Shown here one piece after another: positions 1-6,204 of a DNA stretch of 6,492 nt. Origin of the DNA: a bacterium UBA4637. Lineage in GTDB: Bacteria; Bacteroidota; Bacteroidia; Bacteroidales; Bacteroidaceae. A program made the translations under genes and the position numbers. The stretch spans positions 1 to 6,492 of the forward strand of contig DHMR01000095.1 of assembly GCA_002405875.1 (NCBI GenBank). Direction: 5' to 3'. Each line of letters begins with the position of its first letter. The first letter of the stretch is position 1. The notes under the pieces were generated by a model, which did not search any database, was not told the origin of the DNA, and saw only the letters and a program-made list of their open reading frames with translations.

Positions 1-7
1 ATTTCTG

Positions 8-15
8 CAAAAGTA
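8..15 (-). promoter_or_regulatory. Candidate divergent -7 promoter box on the minus strand
   Basis: Read on the minus strand this is TACTTTTG followed by CA, again fitting TAnnTTTG. It would drive a gene lying left of the window and divergent from tsaB. No matching -33 TTTG is visible at the usual spacing, and the gene itself cannot be seen, so this is tentative. Confidence 0.25.
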
Positions 16-37
16 CAAAAAAAAGCGAGAAAATGAT

Positions 38-45
38 TAAATTTG
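38..45 (+). promoter_or_regulatory. Candidate -7 promoter box upstream of tsaB
   Basis: The octamer TAAATTTG matches the Bacteroidota -7 consensus TAnnTTTG and is followed by CA, as is common in this phylum. It ends about 30 bases before the tsaB start, which leaves room for a short leader. I see no TTTG -33 box at the expected 19-21 base spacing, so the call rests on the -7 match alone. Confidence 0.4.
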
Positions 46-74
46 CACCTTATTTAAGAATATATTTTTAAATT

Positions 75-767
75 ATGTCTTGTATATTGAATATTGAGAC
101 GAGTACCGACGTGTGCTCAGTGGCAATTAGTGATAATGGACAGGTGATTTTCAACAAGGAAGATCACAGTGGTCCTAACCATGCAGTTAAGTTAGGTGTT
201 TACGTAGATGAAGCATTGAGTTTCATAGATGGTCATGGCATTCCATTGGAGGCTGTGGCAGTAAGTTGTGGTCCAGGTTCCTATACCGGTTTGCGCATTG
301 GCGTGAGCATGGCCAAGGGTATCTGTTATGGCAGAGGGGTGAAGCTCATCGCCATCCCAACCTTGGAACTCTTGGCAGTGCCAGTCTTGTTGGGCGAACA
401 TCCTGCGGAGGAAAATGCGCTCATCGTTCCTATGCTCGATGCCCGCCGCATGGAGGTGTATGCCCAGGTGATGGACCGTGCCTTGAAGGAGGTTCGTCCT
501 ATCCAGGCCGACATCGTGGATGCGGACACCTATAAGGAATATCTCGACAAGGGGGCGGTCTATTTCTTCGGAAACGGAGCTGCCAAATGTATGGAGGTCA
601 TCAATCATCCGAATGCTCATCTTGTAAAAGACATAGAGCCTTTGGCGAAGAACATGGCTCCTTTGGCAGAGAAACGATTTGTCGAGGGCAAGTTTGAGGA
701 TGTTGCCTACTTTGTTCCTTTCTATCTGAAGGATTTCGTGGCAAAGTTGCCGAAGAAGTTGATTTAA
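75..767 (+). CDS. tsaB: tRNA threonylcarbamoyladenosine biosynthesis protein TsaB
   Basis: TsaB (formerly YeaZ) is the non-catalytic partner of TsaD. With TsaE it forms the cytoplasmic complex that transfers the threonylcarbamoyl group to A37 of ANN-decoding tRNAs. The 230-residue product matches the usual length (E. coli about 231). It opens with the ASKHA-fold strand ILNIETSTDVCSVAI (residues 4-18), carries the family signature GPGSYTGLRIG at 66-76, the conserved DARRMEVYA segment at 122-130, and ends with a VPFYLKDF motif near 214-221. These features separate it from the longer TsaD, which has metal-binding histidines that are absent here. The ATG at 75 puts the first strand at the normal position, and no upstream in-frame start is plausible. 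It is the first gene of the plus-strand run, with a candidate promoter at 38-45 and a 70-base gap to the next gene. Confidence 0.95.
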   Translation: MSCILNIETSTDVCSVAISDNGQVIFNKEDHSGPNHAVKLGVYVDEALSFIDGHGIPLEAVAVSCGPGSYTGLRIGVSMAKGICYGRGVKLIAIPTLELLAVPVLLGEHPAEENALIVPMLDARRMEVYAQVMDRALKEVRPIQADIVDADTYKEYLDKGAVYFFGNGAAKCMEVINHPNAHLVKDIEPLAKNMAPLAEKRFVEGKFEDVAYFVPFYLKDFVAKLPKKLI

Positions 768-837
768 GATTAATAGTTGGAACATTCATTGTCAAGTACA
801 TTGTTTACATTCATCAATCATCACAAAGATACAAAGA

Positions 838-1434
838 ATGGATATAAAAGGATTAGATTACAATACCCAGCGAGATAAGTTGGTGCTGCCAGAATATGGC
901 AGGGAGATTCAGCAAATGGTCAATTATGCCCTGACGCTTGAAGATCGCAAGGAGCGTCAGCATTGCGCGGAGTCTATAATTACCATCATGAGACGTATGT
1001 TCCCGGAAGGTGGTGGCTCGGAAGACTATGAGCGAAAGTTATGGGATCACCTTGCTATCATGAGCAATTTTCAGTTGGACATCGACTTTCCGTATGATGT
1101 GTCTCAGGCTGTGCAGATTGCTAAGAAGCCTGAGCCTATGGAATATCCGATGAGAAAGATTCCTGTGCGTCACTATGGGATGATGATTTTCGAACTCTTC
1201 GATAAGTTGAAGACGATGGAGCCTGGTGAGGAGCGTGATGAGTTGGTGAATTTGGTTGCCAACCAGATGCATCGCAACCTCATGCAGTGGAGCCATGGTT
1301 CTGCGGACGTGGAGAAGGTGGCCTCTGACTTGGCTCGCTTTACAGATGGTAAAATCCAACTCGACATCGATACCTTCAAGTTTGACAAGGTTGTGGGTAA
1401 CGATACACTCAAAAATAACAAGAAGAAAAAGTAG
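838..1434 (+). CDS. DUF4290 domain-containing protein, function unknown
   Basis: This 198-residue protein matches the DUF4290 family, which I know only as a Bacteroidota family usually found next to murA; no biochemical role is established to my knowledge. It starts with the family-like opening LDYNTQRDKLVLPEYGREIQ (residues 6-25). It continues through the helical segment YERKLWDHLAIMSNF (64-78) and the block YPMRKIPVRHYG (103-114), and ends in a basic tail NNKKKK. I see no signal peptide, membrane segment or obvious catalytic motif. The sequence looks mostly alpha-helical, soluble and rich in charged residues, so it is probably cytoplasmic. Its stop codon lies only 3 bases before the murA ATG, which implies co-transcription and possibly translational coupling. 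A supporting or regulatory role for MurA is an inference from position alone. Confidence 0.85.
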   Translation: MDIKGLDYNTQRDKLVLPEYGREIQQMVNYALTLEDRKERQHCAESIITIMRRMFPEGGGSEDYERKLWDHLAIMSNFQLDIDFPYDVSQAVQIAKKPEPMEYPMRKIPVRHYGMMIFELFDKLKTMEPGEERDELVNLVANQMHRNLMQWSHGSADVEKVASDLARFTDGKIQLDIDTFKFDKVVGNDTLKNNKKKK

Positions 1435-1437
1435 CCT

Positions 1438-2748
1438 ATGGAGTCTTTTATCATAGAGGGCGGTCATCCGCTCAAGGGTACCATCACCCCACAGGGTGCC
1501 AAGAACGAGGCACTGGAGGTCATCTGTACCACCATCTTGACCAAGGAACCTGTGCGCATCAAGAATGTGCCGGATATCCTGGATGTCAACAACCTCATCA
1601 AGTTGCTGAAGGAAATCGGTGTCAAGGTGACCCAGAACAGTCGCAATGACTATACCTTCCAGAGCGATGATTTGAAACTCGACTACCTGGATAGTTTGGA
1701 GTTTGTCAAGAAGTGTTCTTCCCTCCGAGGAAGTGTGCTCATGATCGGTCCGTTGCTCGGTCGTTGCGGCAAGGCTACGATTGCCAAGCCAGGTGGCGAC
1801 AAGATTGGTCGCCGTCGCTTGGATACTCACTTCTTGGGTTTCAAGTACTTGGGCGCCAAGTTTGTGCATGATGATGAGCGCAATGTCTATCAGATAGAGG
1901 CGAAGCGCCTGAAGGGGTGCTATATGTTGCTCGACGAGGCTTCTGTCACGGGTACTGCCAACATCATCATGGCTTCCGTGCTAGCCAAGGGTACGACCAC
2001 TATCTATAATGCGGCTTGTGAACCCTATATCCAGCAACTCTGCCACTTGCTCAATGCCATGGGTGCTCGCATCAGTGGTATCGCCAGCAACTTGCTGACC
2101 ATCGTGGGTGTGGAGAGCTTGCATGGTGCCGAGCATACCATCCTGCCTGATATGATAGAGGTGGGTTCTTTCATCGGTATGGCAGCCATGTGTGGAGCTG
2201 GCATTCGCATCAAGAATGTATCGGTCAAGAATCTTGGCATCATTCCGGATGCTTTCCGTCGTCTAGGCGTTAAAATCAAGGTGGAGGGAGACGACCTGTT
2301 CATTCCGCAACAGAAGCACTATGTCATCGACTCTTTCATCGATGGTACCATCATGACGCTTTCAGACGCTCCTTGGCCTGGATTGACCCCAGACTTGCTT
2401 TCAGTCTTGCTCGTCGTGGCGACCCAGGCTCGAGGCAGTGTGCTCTTCCATCAAAAGATGTTTGAGAGCCGTCTCTTCTTCGTGGATAAACTCATCGACA
2501 TGGGAGCCCAGATTATTCTTTGCGACCCTCACCGTGCAGTGGTGGTAGGTCATGACCATAAGTTGACCCTCCGTGCTGGTAGGATGACGAGTCCTGATAT
2601 TCGTGCAGGTATCGCCCTCTTGATTGCCGCCATGAGTGCCAATGGTACGAGTCGCATTGCCAATATCGCTCAGATAGACCGTGGCTACGAGGACATTGAG
2701 GACCGTCTCAATGCCTTGGGGGCGAAAATCACTCGTGTCAGCGATTAA
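1438..2748 (+). CDS. murA: UDP-N-acetylglucosamine 1-carboxyvinyltransferase (MurA), Asp-type active site
   Basis: MurA transfers enolpyruvate from phosphoenolpyruvate to UDP-GlcNAc in the cytoplasm, the first committed step of peptidoglycan synthesis. The 436-residue product covers the whole EPSP-synthase-like fold (E. coli MurA is 419). The substrate-binding Lys22-Asn23 pair sits in QGAKNEAL (19-26). Arg97, Arg126 and Arg389 (in SPDIRAG) align with E. coli Arg91, Arg120 and Arg397. Asp319 in LTPDLLSV aligns with the catalytic Asp305, and the C-terminal IDRGYEDIEDRLNALGA block (413-429) is typical. The loop residue equivalent to E. coli Cys115 is Asp121 (PGGDKIG, codon GAC at 1798-1800); such enzymes are known to be active but not alkylated by fosfomycin. 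EPSP synthase (AroA) is excluded by these MurA motifs. It follows the DUF4290 gene after 3 bases and is followed by a repeat-rich spacer. Confidence 0.96.
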   Translation: MESFIIEGGHPLKGTITPQGAKNEALEVICTTILTKEPVRIKNVPDILDVNNLIKLLKEIGVKVTQNSRNDYTFQSDDLKLDYLDSLEFVKKCSSLRGSVLMIGPLLGRCGKATIAKPGGDKIGRRRLDTHFLGFKYLGAKFVHDDERNVYQIEAKRLKGCYMLLDEASVTGTANIIMASVLAKGTTTIYNAACEPYIQQLCHLLNAMGARISGIASNLLTIVGVESLHGAEHTILPDMIEVGSFIGMAAMCGAGIRIKNVSVKNLGIIPDAFRRLGVKIKVEGDDLFIPQQKHYVIDSFIDGTIMTLSDAPWPGLTPDLLSVLLVVATQARGSVLFHQKMFESRLFFVDKLIDMGAQIILCDPHRAVVVGHDHKLTLRAGRMTSPDIRAGIALLIAAMSANGTSRIANIAQIDRGYEDIEDRLNALGAKITRVSD

Positions 2749-2750
2749 TG

Positions 2751-2799
2751 AAGTGAAGAGTGATTTTAAGTGAAGAGTGAAGAACGAAGAGTGAAGAAT
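2751..2799. repeat. GTGAAGA-type tandem repeats in the murA-rimM spacer
   Basis: The 13-mer AAGTGAAGAGTGA occurs identically at 2751-2763 and 2768-2780, and is followed by the related GAAGAGTGAAGAATT. The underlying unit is about 7 bases (GTGAAGA). The block begins 2 bases after the murA stop and fills most of the 85-base spacer. It looks like the purine-rich simple repeats common in Prevotella spacers; I can assign it no function. Confidence 0.7.
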
Positions 2800-2833
2800 T
2801 CAATAGCTTTACTAATGATTAAATTCATTTTCA

Positions 2834-3355
2834 ATGATTAGAAGAGACGATGTATATAAGATAGGTAAGTTGGGCAAACCGCATGGTGTGAAGGGCGAGA
2901 TTACCTTCGCCATCACCGACGATGTGTTCGACCGTGTGGATGCTGAGTATCTGGTGCTCGACATCAATGGCATCCTCGTACCTTTCTATATGGAGGAATA
3001 TCGATTCAAGAACGATGATAATGTACTGGTGAAATTCGAGGACATCGACACCCAGGAGCAGGCACGCAACTATACGGGATGCGAGGTCTATTTCCCTCGT
3101 CATCTTTCGGATAGCGATGGGGAAAACTTGTCTTGGGCTGAGATTATCGGTTTTCATTTGGTGGATGTTCCGACAGGTAAGGTCGTGGGTACGATTGAGC
3201 GTGTGGATGACTCTACCATCAACTTGCTGTTTGAGGTGAAGACTCCTGATGGAGAGGATGTCTTGATTCCTGCCAGCAATGATCTCATCGAGGAGGTGGA
3301 TGCAGATAAAAAAGAGATAAAAATGGCAATCCCAGAGGGACTGCTGGAGTTGTAA
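2834..3355 (+). CDS. rimM: Ribosome maturation factor RimM
   Basis: RimM binds the 30S subunit, through protein S19, and assists maturation of the 16S rRNA 3' head domain in the cytoplasm. The 173-residue product has the two-domain family layout. The N-terminal RimM barrel carries the signature GKLGKPHGVKGEI at 11-23 and the conserved segment EQARNYTGCEVY (75-86). A PRC-barrel-like C-terminal domain runs from about 100 to the end, with VLIPASNDLIEEVD at 143-156 and the terminal PEGLLEL. Length fits the family (about 170-185). The ATG at 2834 is chosen because it places the signature correctly. An ATG at 2815 is in another frame and stops after 8 codons at 2841, overlapping this start. The stop lies next to the dxr start region, so the two are probably co-transcribed. 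Confidence 0.94.
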   Translation: MIRRDDVYKIGKLGKPHGVKGEITFAITDDVFDRVDAEYLVLDINGILVPFYMEEYRFKNDDNVLVKFEDIDTQEQARNYTGCEVYFPRHLSDSDGENLSWAEIIGFHLVDVPTGKVVGTIERVDDSTINLLFEVKTPDGEDVLIPASNDLIEEVDADKKEIKMAIPEGLLEL

Positions 3356-3370
3356 GTGAAGAATGTAATG

Positions 3371-4534
3371 ATGAAGAAACAACAGATATGTATTCTCGGT
3401 TCTACGGGAAGCATCGGTACTCAGGCTTTGGATGTCATCGAACAGCATAGTGACCTCTACGAGGTGTATTGCTTGACTGCCAACAACCGTGTCAAGGAAC
3501 TTGCCGAGCAAGCTCGCAAGTTTCATCCTGCCGCAGTCGTGATTGCCAACGAGGCGCATTACGAGGAATTGCAAGACTTGCTTCGTGACGAGCCGGATAT
3601 TAAGGTATATGCCGGGGCGCAAGCTCTCTGCGACATCGTGGAGGCAGACCCTATCGACATGGTTTTAGCTTCCATGGTAGGATTCTCTGGTTTGGAACCA
3701 ACGATTCATGCCATCAAGGCTCGCAAGAAGATTTGCCTTGCTAACAAGGAGACTTTGGTTGTGGCAGGTGAGTTGATATGCAACCTCGCCCAACAGTATC
3801 ATGCGCCTATTCTCCCTGTGGATAGTGAGCACAGTGCCATCTTCCAGAGTTTGGTAGGCGAGGATGACAACGAGATAGACAAGATTCTATTGACTTGTTC
3901 GGGAGGTCCTTTCCGTAACTATACCCACGAGCAGTTGGAGAAGGTGACAGCTGCCGATGCCCTGAAGCATCCAACTTGGGACATGGGGGCGAAGATTACC
4001 ATCGACTCGGCTTCCTTGATGAACAAAGGTTTCGAGGTGACGGAGGCGAAGTGGCTATTTGGCGTTCCTGCCGACAAGATTCAGGTGCTGATACATCCAC
4101 AGAGCGTGGTGCATAGTGCCGTGCAGTTTGCCGATGGCGCTGTCAAAGCGCAACTCGGTGTGCCAGATATGCGCTTGCCTATCCAGTATGCTTTCTCCTT
4201 CCCGAAACGCTTGCCTTTGCAAGGAGACCGCTTGGACTTGTTTAAGACACAGGACTTGCAGTTCTTCGAGCCAGACTATAAGAAGTTCAAGTGTTTGCAG
4301 TTGGCTTTCGATGCCATCAAGAAGGGTGGAAATATGTCGTGTATCGTGAATGCTGCCAACGAGATAGTTAATGCTGGCTTCCGTCGTGGCGATTGTGGAT
4401 TCCTGCAGATGGCAGACATCATCGAGGAAGTGATGGCGAAGGCAACCTTCGATGCCAATCCCGACTTGGATGTCTATCTGAAGACTGATGCCGAGGCTCG
4501 CAGCATCGCAACGGAATTGATGTATAATGTATAA
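3371..4534 (+). CDS. dxr: 1-deoxy-D-xylulose 5-phosphate reductoisomerase
   Basis: Dxr (IspC) converts 1-deoxy-D-xylulose 5-phosphate to 2-C-methyl-D-erythritol 4-phosphate with NADPH and a divalent metal. This is the first committed step of the MEP isoprenoid pathway, in the cytoplasm, and the target of fosmidomycin. From the ATG at 3371 the product is 387 residues, typical for the family. It shows the NADPH loop GSTGSIG (10-16), ANKETLVVAGELI (124-136), and metal ligands Asp151 and Glu153 in PVDSEHSAIFQ. The catalytic-loop HPTWDMGAK follows (His200, Trp203), then DSASLMNKGFE with metal ligand Glu222, and IHPQSVVHS. The frame is also open from a GTG at 3356, directly after the rimM stop, and from an ATG at 3368. 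I prefer 3371 because it sits closest to the nucleotide-binding strand, but 3368 is equally possible. The stop codon lies inside an AT-rich tandem repeat. Confidence 0.95.
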   Translation: MKKQQICILGSTGSIGTQALDVIEQHSDLYEVYCLTANNRVKELAEQARKFHPAAVVIANEAHYEELQDLLRDEPDIKVYAGAQALCDIVEADPIDMVLASMVGFSGLEPTIHAIKARKKICLANKETLVVAGELICNLAQQYHAPILPVDSEHSAIFQSLVGEDDNEIDKILLTCSGGPFRNYTHEQLEKVTAADALKHPTWDMGAKITIDSASLMNKGFEVTEAKWLFGVPADKIQVLIHPQSVVHSAVQFADGAVKAQLGVPDMRLPIQYAFSFPKRLPLQGDRLDLFKTQDLQFFEPDYKKFKCLQLAFDAIKKGGNMSCIVNAANEIVNAGFRRGDCGFLQMADIIEEVMAKATFDANPDLDVYLKTDAEARSIATELMYNV

Positions 4535-4553
4535 TTAATAATGTATAGTTAAT
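4526..4553. repeat. Tandem 14-base AT-rich repeat spanning the dxr stop
   Basis: Two adjacent 14-mers, AATGTATAATTAAT (4526-4539) and AATGTATAGTTAAT (4540-4553), differ by one base. A partial continuation (AATTAAGAATG) follows. The dxr stop codon TAA (4532-4534) lies inside the first copy, so the last two sense codons of dxr are built from repeat sequence. Confidence 0.75.
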
Positions 4554-4573
4554 AATTAAGAATGATAGAAGGG

Positions 4574-4607
4574 GAAGTATAAGAGGATGCTATTGTCCTT
4601 TAACTTC
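4574..4607 (+). terminator. Hairpin in the dxr-rseP spacer, possible weak terminator or attenuator
   Basis: GAAGT (4574-4578) pairs with ACTTC (4603-4607), and AGAGGA (4582-4587) pairs with TCCTTT (4596-4601) with one G-U pair. The two helices are separated by a 3/1 internal loop and closed by an 8-base loop. No uninterrupted T-run follows, only the pyrimidine-rich repeat at 4602-4628. It may lower read-through into rseP rather than end transcription. Confidence 0.3.
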
Positions 4608-4628
4608 TATAACTTCTATGACTTCTTT
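4602..4628. repeat. Three imperfect 9-base repeats (AACTTCTAT) before rseP
   Basis: AACTTCTAT occurs at 4602-4610 and 4611-4619, followed by the variant GACTTCTTT at 4620-4628. The block ends 15 bases before the rseP ATG, so it would lie in the 5' untranslated region. Pyrimidine-rich spacer repeats of this style are familiar from Prevotella-like genomes. No function is evident. Confidence 0.65.
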
Positions 4629-4643
4629 AAATTCTAAAAATTA

Positions 4644-6050
4644 ATGGAAGTATTTTTGATCAAAGCGTTGCAGTTGATGCTGTCGCTTTCCATCTTGGTG
4701 TTGCTCCATGAGGGCGGACACTTCTTCTTCTCCAAACTCTTTGGAGTTCGCGTGGAGAAGTTCTATCTTTTCTTCGACCCATGGTTCCACCTATTTGAAT
4801 TTAAGCCAAAGAATTCTGATACAACATACGGACTTGGGTGGTTGCCATTGGGTGGCTATTGCAAGATCTCGGGTATGATAGACGAGAGTTTCGATACCGA
4901 ACAGATGAAACAGCCTGAGCAACCTTACGAGTTTCGTAGTAAGCCAGCTTGGCAACGTTTGCTGATTATGATAGGTGGTGTGCTGGTCAACTTCGTGTTG
5001 GCACTCTTCATCTATTCGATGGTGATGTTCTATTGGGGTGATGAATATATCGCAACCAAGGACATGACCTATGGTATGAAGTTTAATACCGAGGCTAAGA
5101 AGTTGGGCTTCCAAGACCACGACATCTTGTTGGGCACCGACCTGGGCGAGTTCAAGACCTACGATGGAGATATGTATCGTGACTTGTCGAAGGCTCATCG
5201 TGTGGATGTTCTTCGCAATGGCAAGAAGGTCAGCATCAATACCCCGGGCGACTTGAACATGCTCGACATGATTAAGGAAACCCCTCGTTTCGTGGAGCTC
5301 TATGTTCCATTGCAGATTGATAGCGTGATGAAGGATTCTCCTGCGGCCAAGGTTGGGTTGAAGAAGGGAGATCAGATTTTGGCTATCAATGGTACGAAGG
5401 TTGCTTCTTACAATGAACTGACCGAAGAGCTGGGGCGTGTCGATGATATATTGTCTGTGGCAAAGACCCATCAGGACAGCTTGAAGGCATTGGCGGGTAG
5501 TTTGACACTCTTGCGTGCCGATGCCGCAGGCAAGGTTTCAGCTGATGCAGATACCGTACAGTTGGCATTGCAGTTGGAATCAACCGATGAGGGTGTGAAG
5601 TTGGGCTTCTACAATCATCCTGTGATGATGGATTACAAGCCAACCCGTATCAGCTATGGCTTCTTCGAGAGTTTCCCAGCAGGTATCAAGTATGGTTGGA
5701 ATGTCTTGGCAGGTTATGTAGGCGATATGAAATATGTGTTCTCCAAGGAGGGAGCGAAGAGTTTAGGAGGCTTCGGAGCCTTGGGTAGCCTGTTCCCATC
5801 CATGTGGGATTGGCATGCGTTCTGGATGATGACTGCCTTCTTGAGCATCATCTTGGCCTTCATGAACATCCTTCCTATCCCGGCGCTCGATGGTGGACAC
5901 GTATTCTTCTTGCTCTATGAGATTATCACAGGTCGCAAGCCAGGTGATAAGTTCATGGAACGTGCCGAGTATGTCGGCTTCGCCATCTTGCTTTTGTTAT
6001 TGGTGGTAGCCAACTTGAATGATGTATTGAGATTGTTCGGAATCCTATAA
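4644..6050 (+). CDS. rseP: RIP metalloprotease RseP, site-2 protease family
   Basis: RseP is an inner-membrane zinc protease that cuts substrates within the membrane, classically anti-sigma factors after a first cut by another protease, and clears signal-peptide remnants. The 468-residue product starts with a hydrophobic segment (about 5-21) leading into the zinc motif HEGGH (22-26). A GWLPLGGYCKI membrane-associated loop lies near 65-75 and a second membrane segment at about 106-130. Two periplasmic PDZ-like regions follow (about 135-215 and 222-325), the second with SPAAKVGLKKGDQILAING (232-250). The third zinc ligand lies in NILPIPALDGGHV (408-420, Asp416), and a final membrane segment spans about 443-457. 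Length exceeds E. coli RseP (450), partly through an apparent insertion near 264-300. The ATG at 4644 puts the zinc motif at its usual place. It is the last gene of the plus-strand run. Natural substrates cannot be read from the sequence. Confidence 0.95.
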   Translation: MEVFLIKALQLMLSLSILVLLHEGGHFFFSKLFGVRVEKFYLFFDPWFHLFEFKPKNSDTTYGLGWLPLGGYCKISGMIDESFDTEQMKQPEQPYEFRSKPAWQRLLIMIGGVLVNFVLALFIYSMVMFYWGDEYIATKDMTYGMKFNTEAKKLGFQDHDILLGTDLGEFKTYDGDMYRDLSKAHRVDVLRNGKKVSINTPGDLNMLDMIKETPRFVELYVPLQIDSVMKDSPAAKVGLKKGDQILAINGTKVASYNELTEELGRVDDILSVAKTHQDSLKALAGSLTLLRADAAGKVSADADTVQLALQLESTDEGVKLGFYNHPVMMDYKPTRISYGFFESFPAGIKYGWNVLAGYVGDMKYVFSKEGAKSLGGFGALGSLFPSMWDWHAFWMMTAFLSIILAFMNILPIPALDGGHVFFLLYEIITGRKPGDKFMERAEYVGFAILLLLLVVANLNDVLRLFGIL

Positions 6051-6062
6051 GGGGGATTCCGA
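6037..6062 (+). terminator. Perfect 9-bp hairpin enclosing the rseP stop codon
   Basis: TCGGAATCC (6037-6045) and GGATTCCGA (6054-6062) are perfect inverted copies around an 8-base loop, which contains the rseP stop codon TAA (6048-6050). There is no T-run after it, so it does not meet the classical intrinsic terminator pattern. It may stabilise the transcript end or act together with the hairpin further downstream. Confidence 0.45.
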
Positions 6063-6074
6063 GGGGTCGCAAGG

Positions 6075-6200
6075 CTATATTGAATAAGTCTTGATTTTCT
6101 TTTCGAAGCTTACCATCTTGGATATGTCCTTGACATGGTTGTAGCCGCTTCTCAAGGTGGAATTTTCGATTGTGCGGTAAGAATTAATCAACAAATGCAT
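6075..6200 (-). CDS. Doubtful short minus-strand reading frame (41 residues) or gene remnant
   Basis: A minus-strand frame starts at an ATG (6198-6200) and ends with TAG (6075-6077). It has an AAGGA stretch 7 bases upstream of the ATG. The 41-residue product begins MHLLINSYRTIENSTL and ends VSFEKKIKTYSI; I do not recognise it. Codon choice (AAG, GAC, GTC, TTC, ATC, GGC) resembles that of the real genes here, so it could be a short gene or the decayed 3' end of a former one. The frame stays open upstream without a start, through the inverted repeat at 6205-6251, to a stop near 6264-6266. It has no membrane segment or motif. It could equally be chance in a spacer. Confidence 0.22.
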   Translation of the reverse strand: MHLLINSYRTIENSTLRSGYNHVKDISKMVSFEKKIKTYSI

Positions 6201-6204
6201 AGAA

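Noticed and set aside
192..785. Minus-strand open frame (197 codons) over tsaB
   Set aside because: It is a shadow of tsaB, with no motif and no plausible promoter of its own.
824..831. Perfect minus-strand TATCTTTG promoter-like octamer just before the DUF4290 start
   Set aside because: It matches the -7 consensus but points away from the gene, lacks a spaced -33 TTTG, and would drive only antisense RNA into tsaB. Noted only as a possible antisense start.
1738..1860. MurA inactivation suggested by loss of the loop cysteine
   Set aside because: Asp at this position is known from active MurA enzymes and the remaining catalytic residues are intact, so the gene is not a pseudogene.
1039..1869. 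Long minus-strand open frame (276 codons) across the DUF4290-murA junction
   Set aside because: It lies antisense to two well-supported genes. Its product is rich in His, Leu and Gln, as expected of an antisense shadow, and shows no family motif.
2815..2841. Eight-codon frame (MIKFIFND) overlapping the rimM start
   Set aside because: It could be a leader peptide, but it is too short and AT-rich to separate from chance, and no regulatory pattern accompanies it.
2831..3622. Long minus-strand open frame (263 codons) across rimM and the start of dxr
   Set aside because: It is antisense to two genes with clear family signatures. The product has no recognisable domain and an antisense-like composition.
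4791..5471. Minus-strand open frame (226 codons) inside rseP
   Set aside because: It is fully antisense to rseP, whose zinc and PDZ motifs are unambiguous, and has no independent support.
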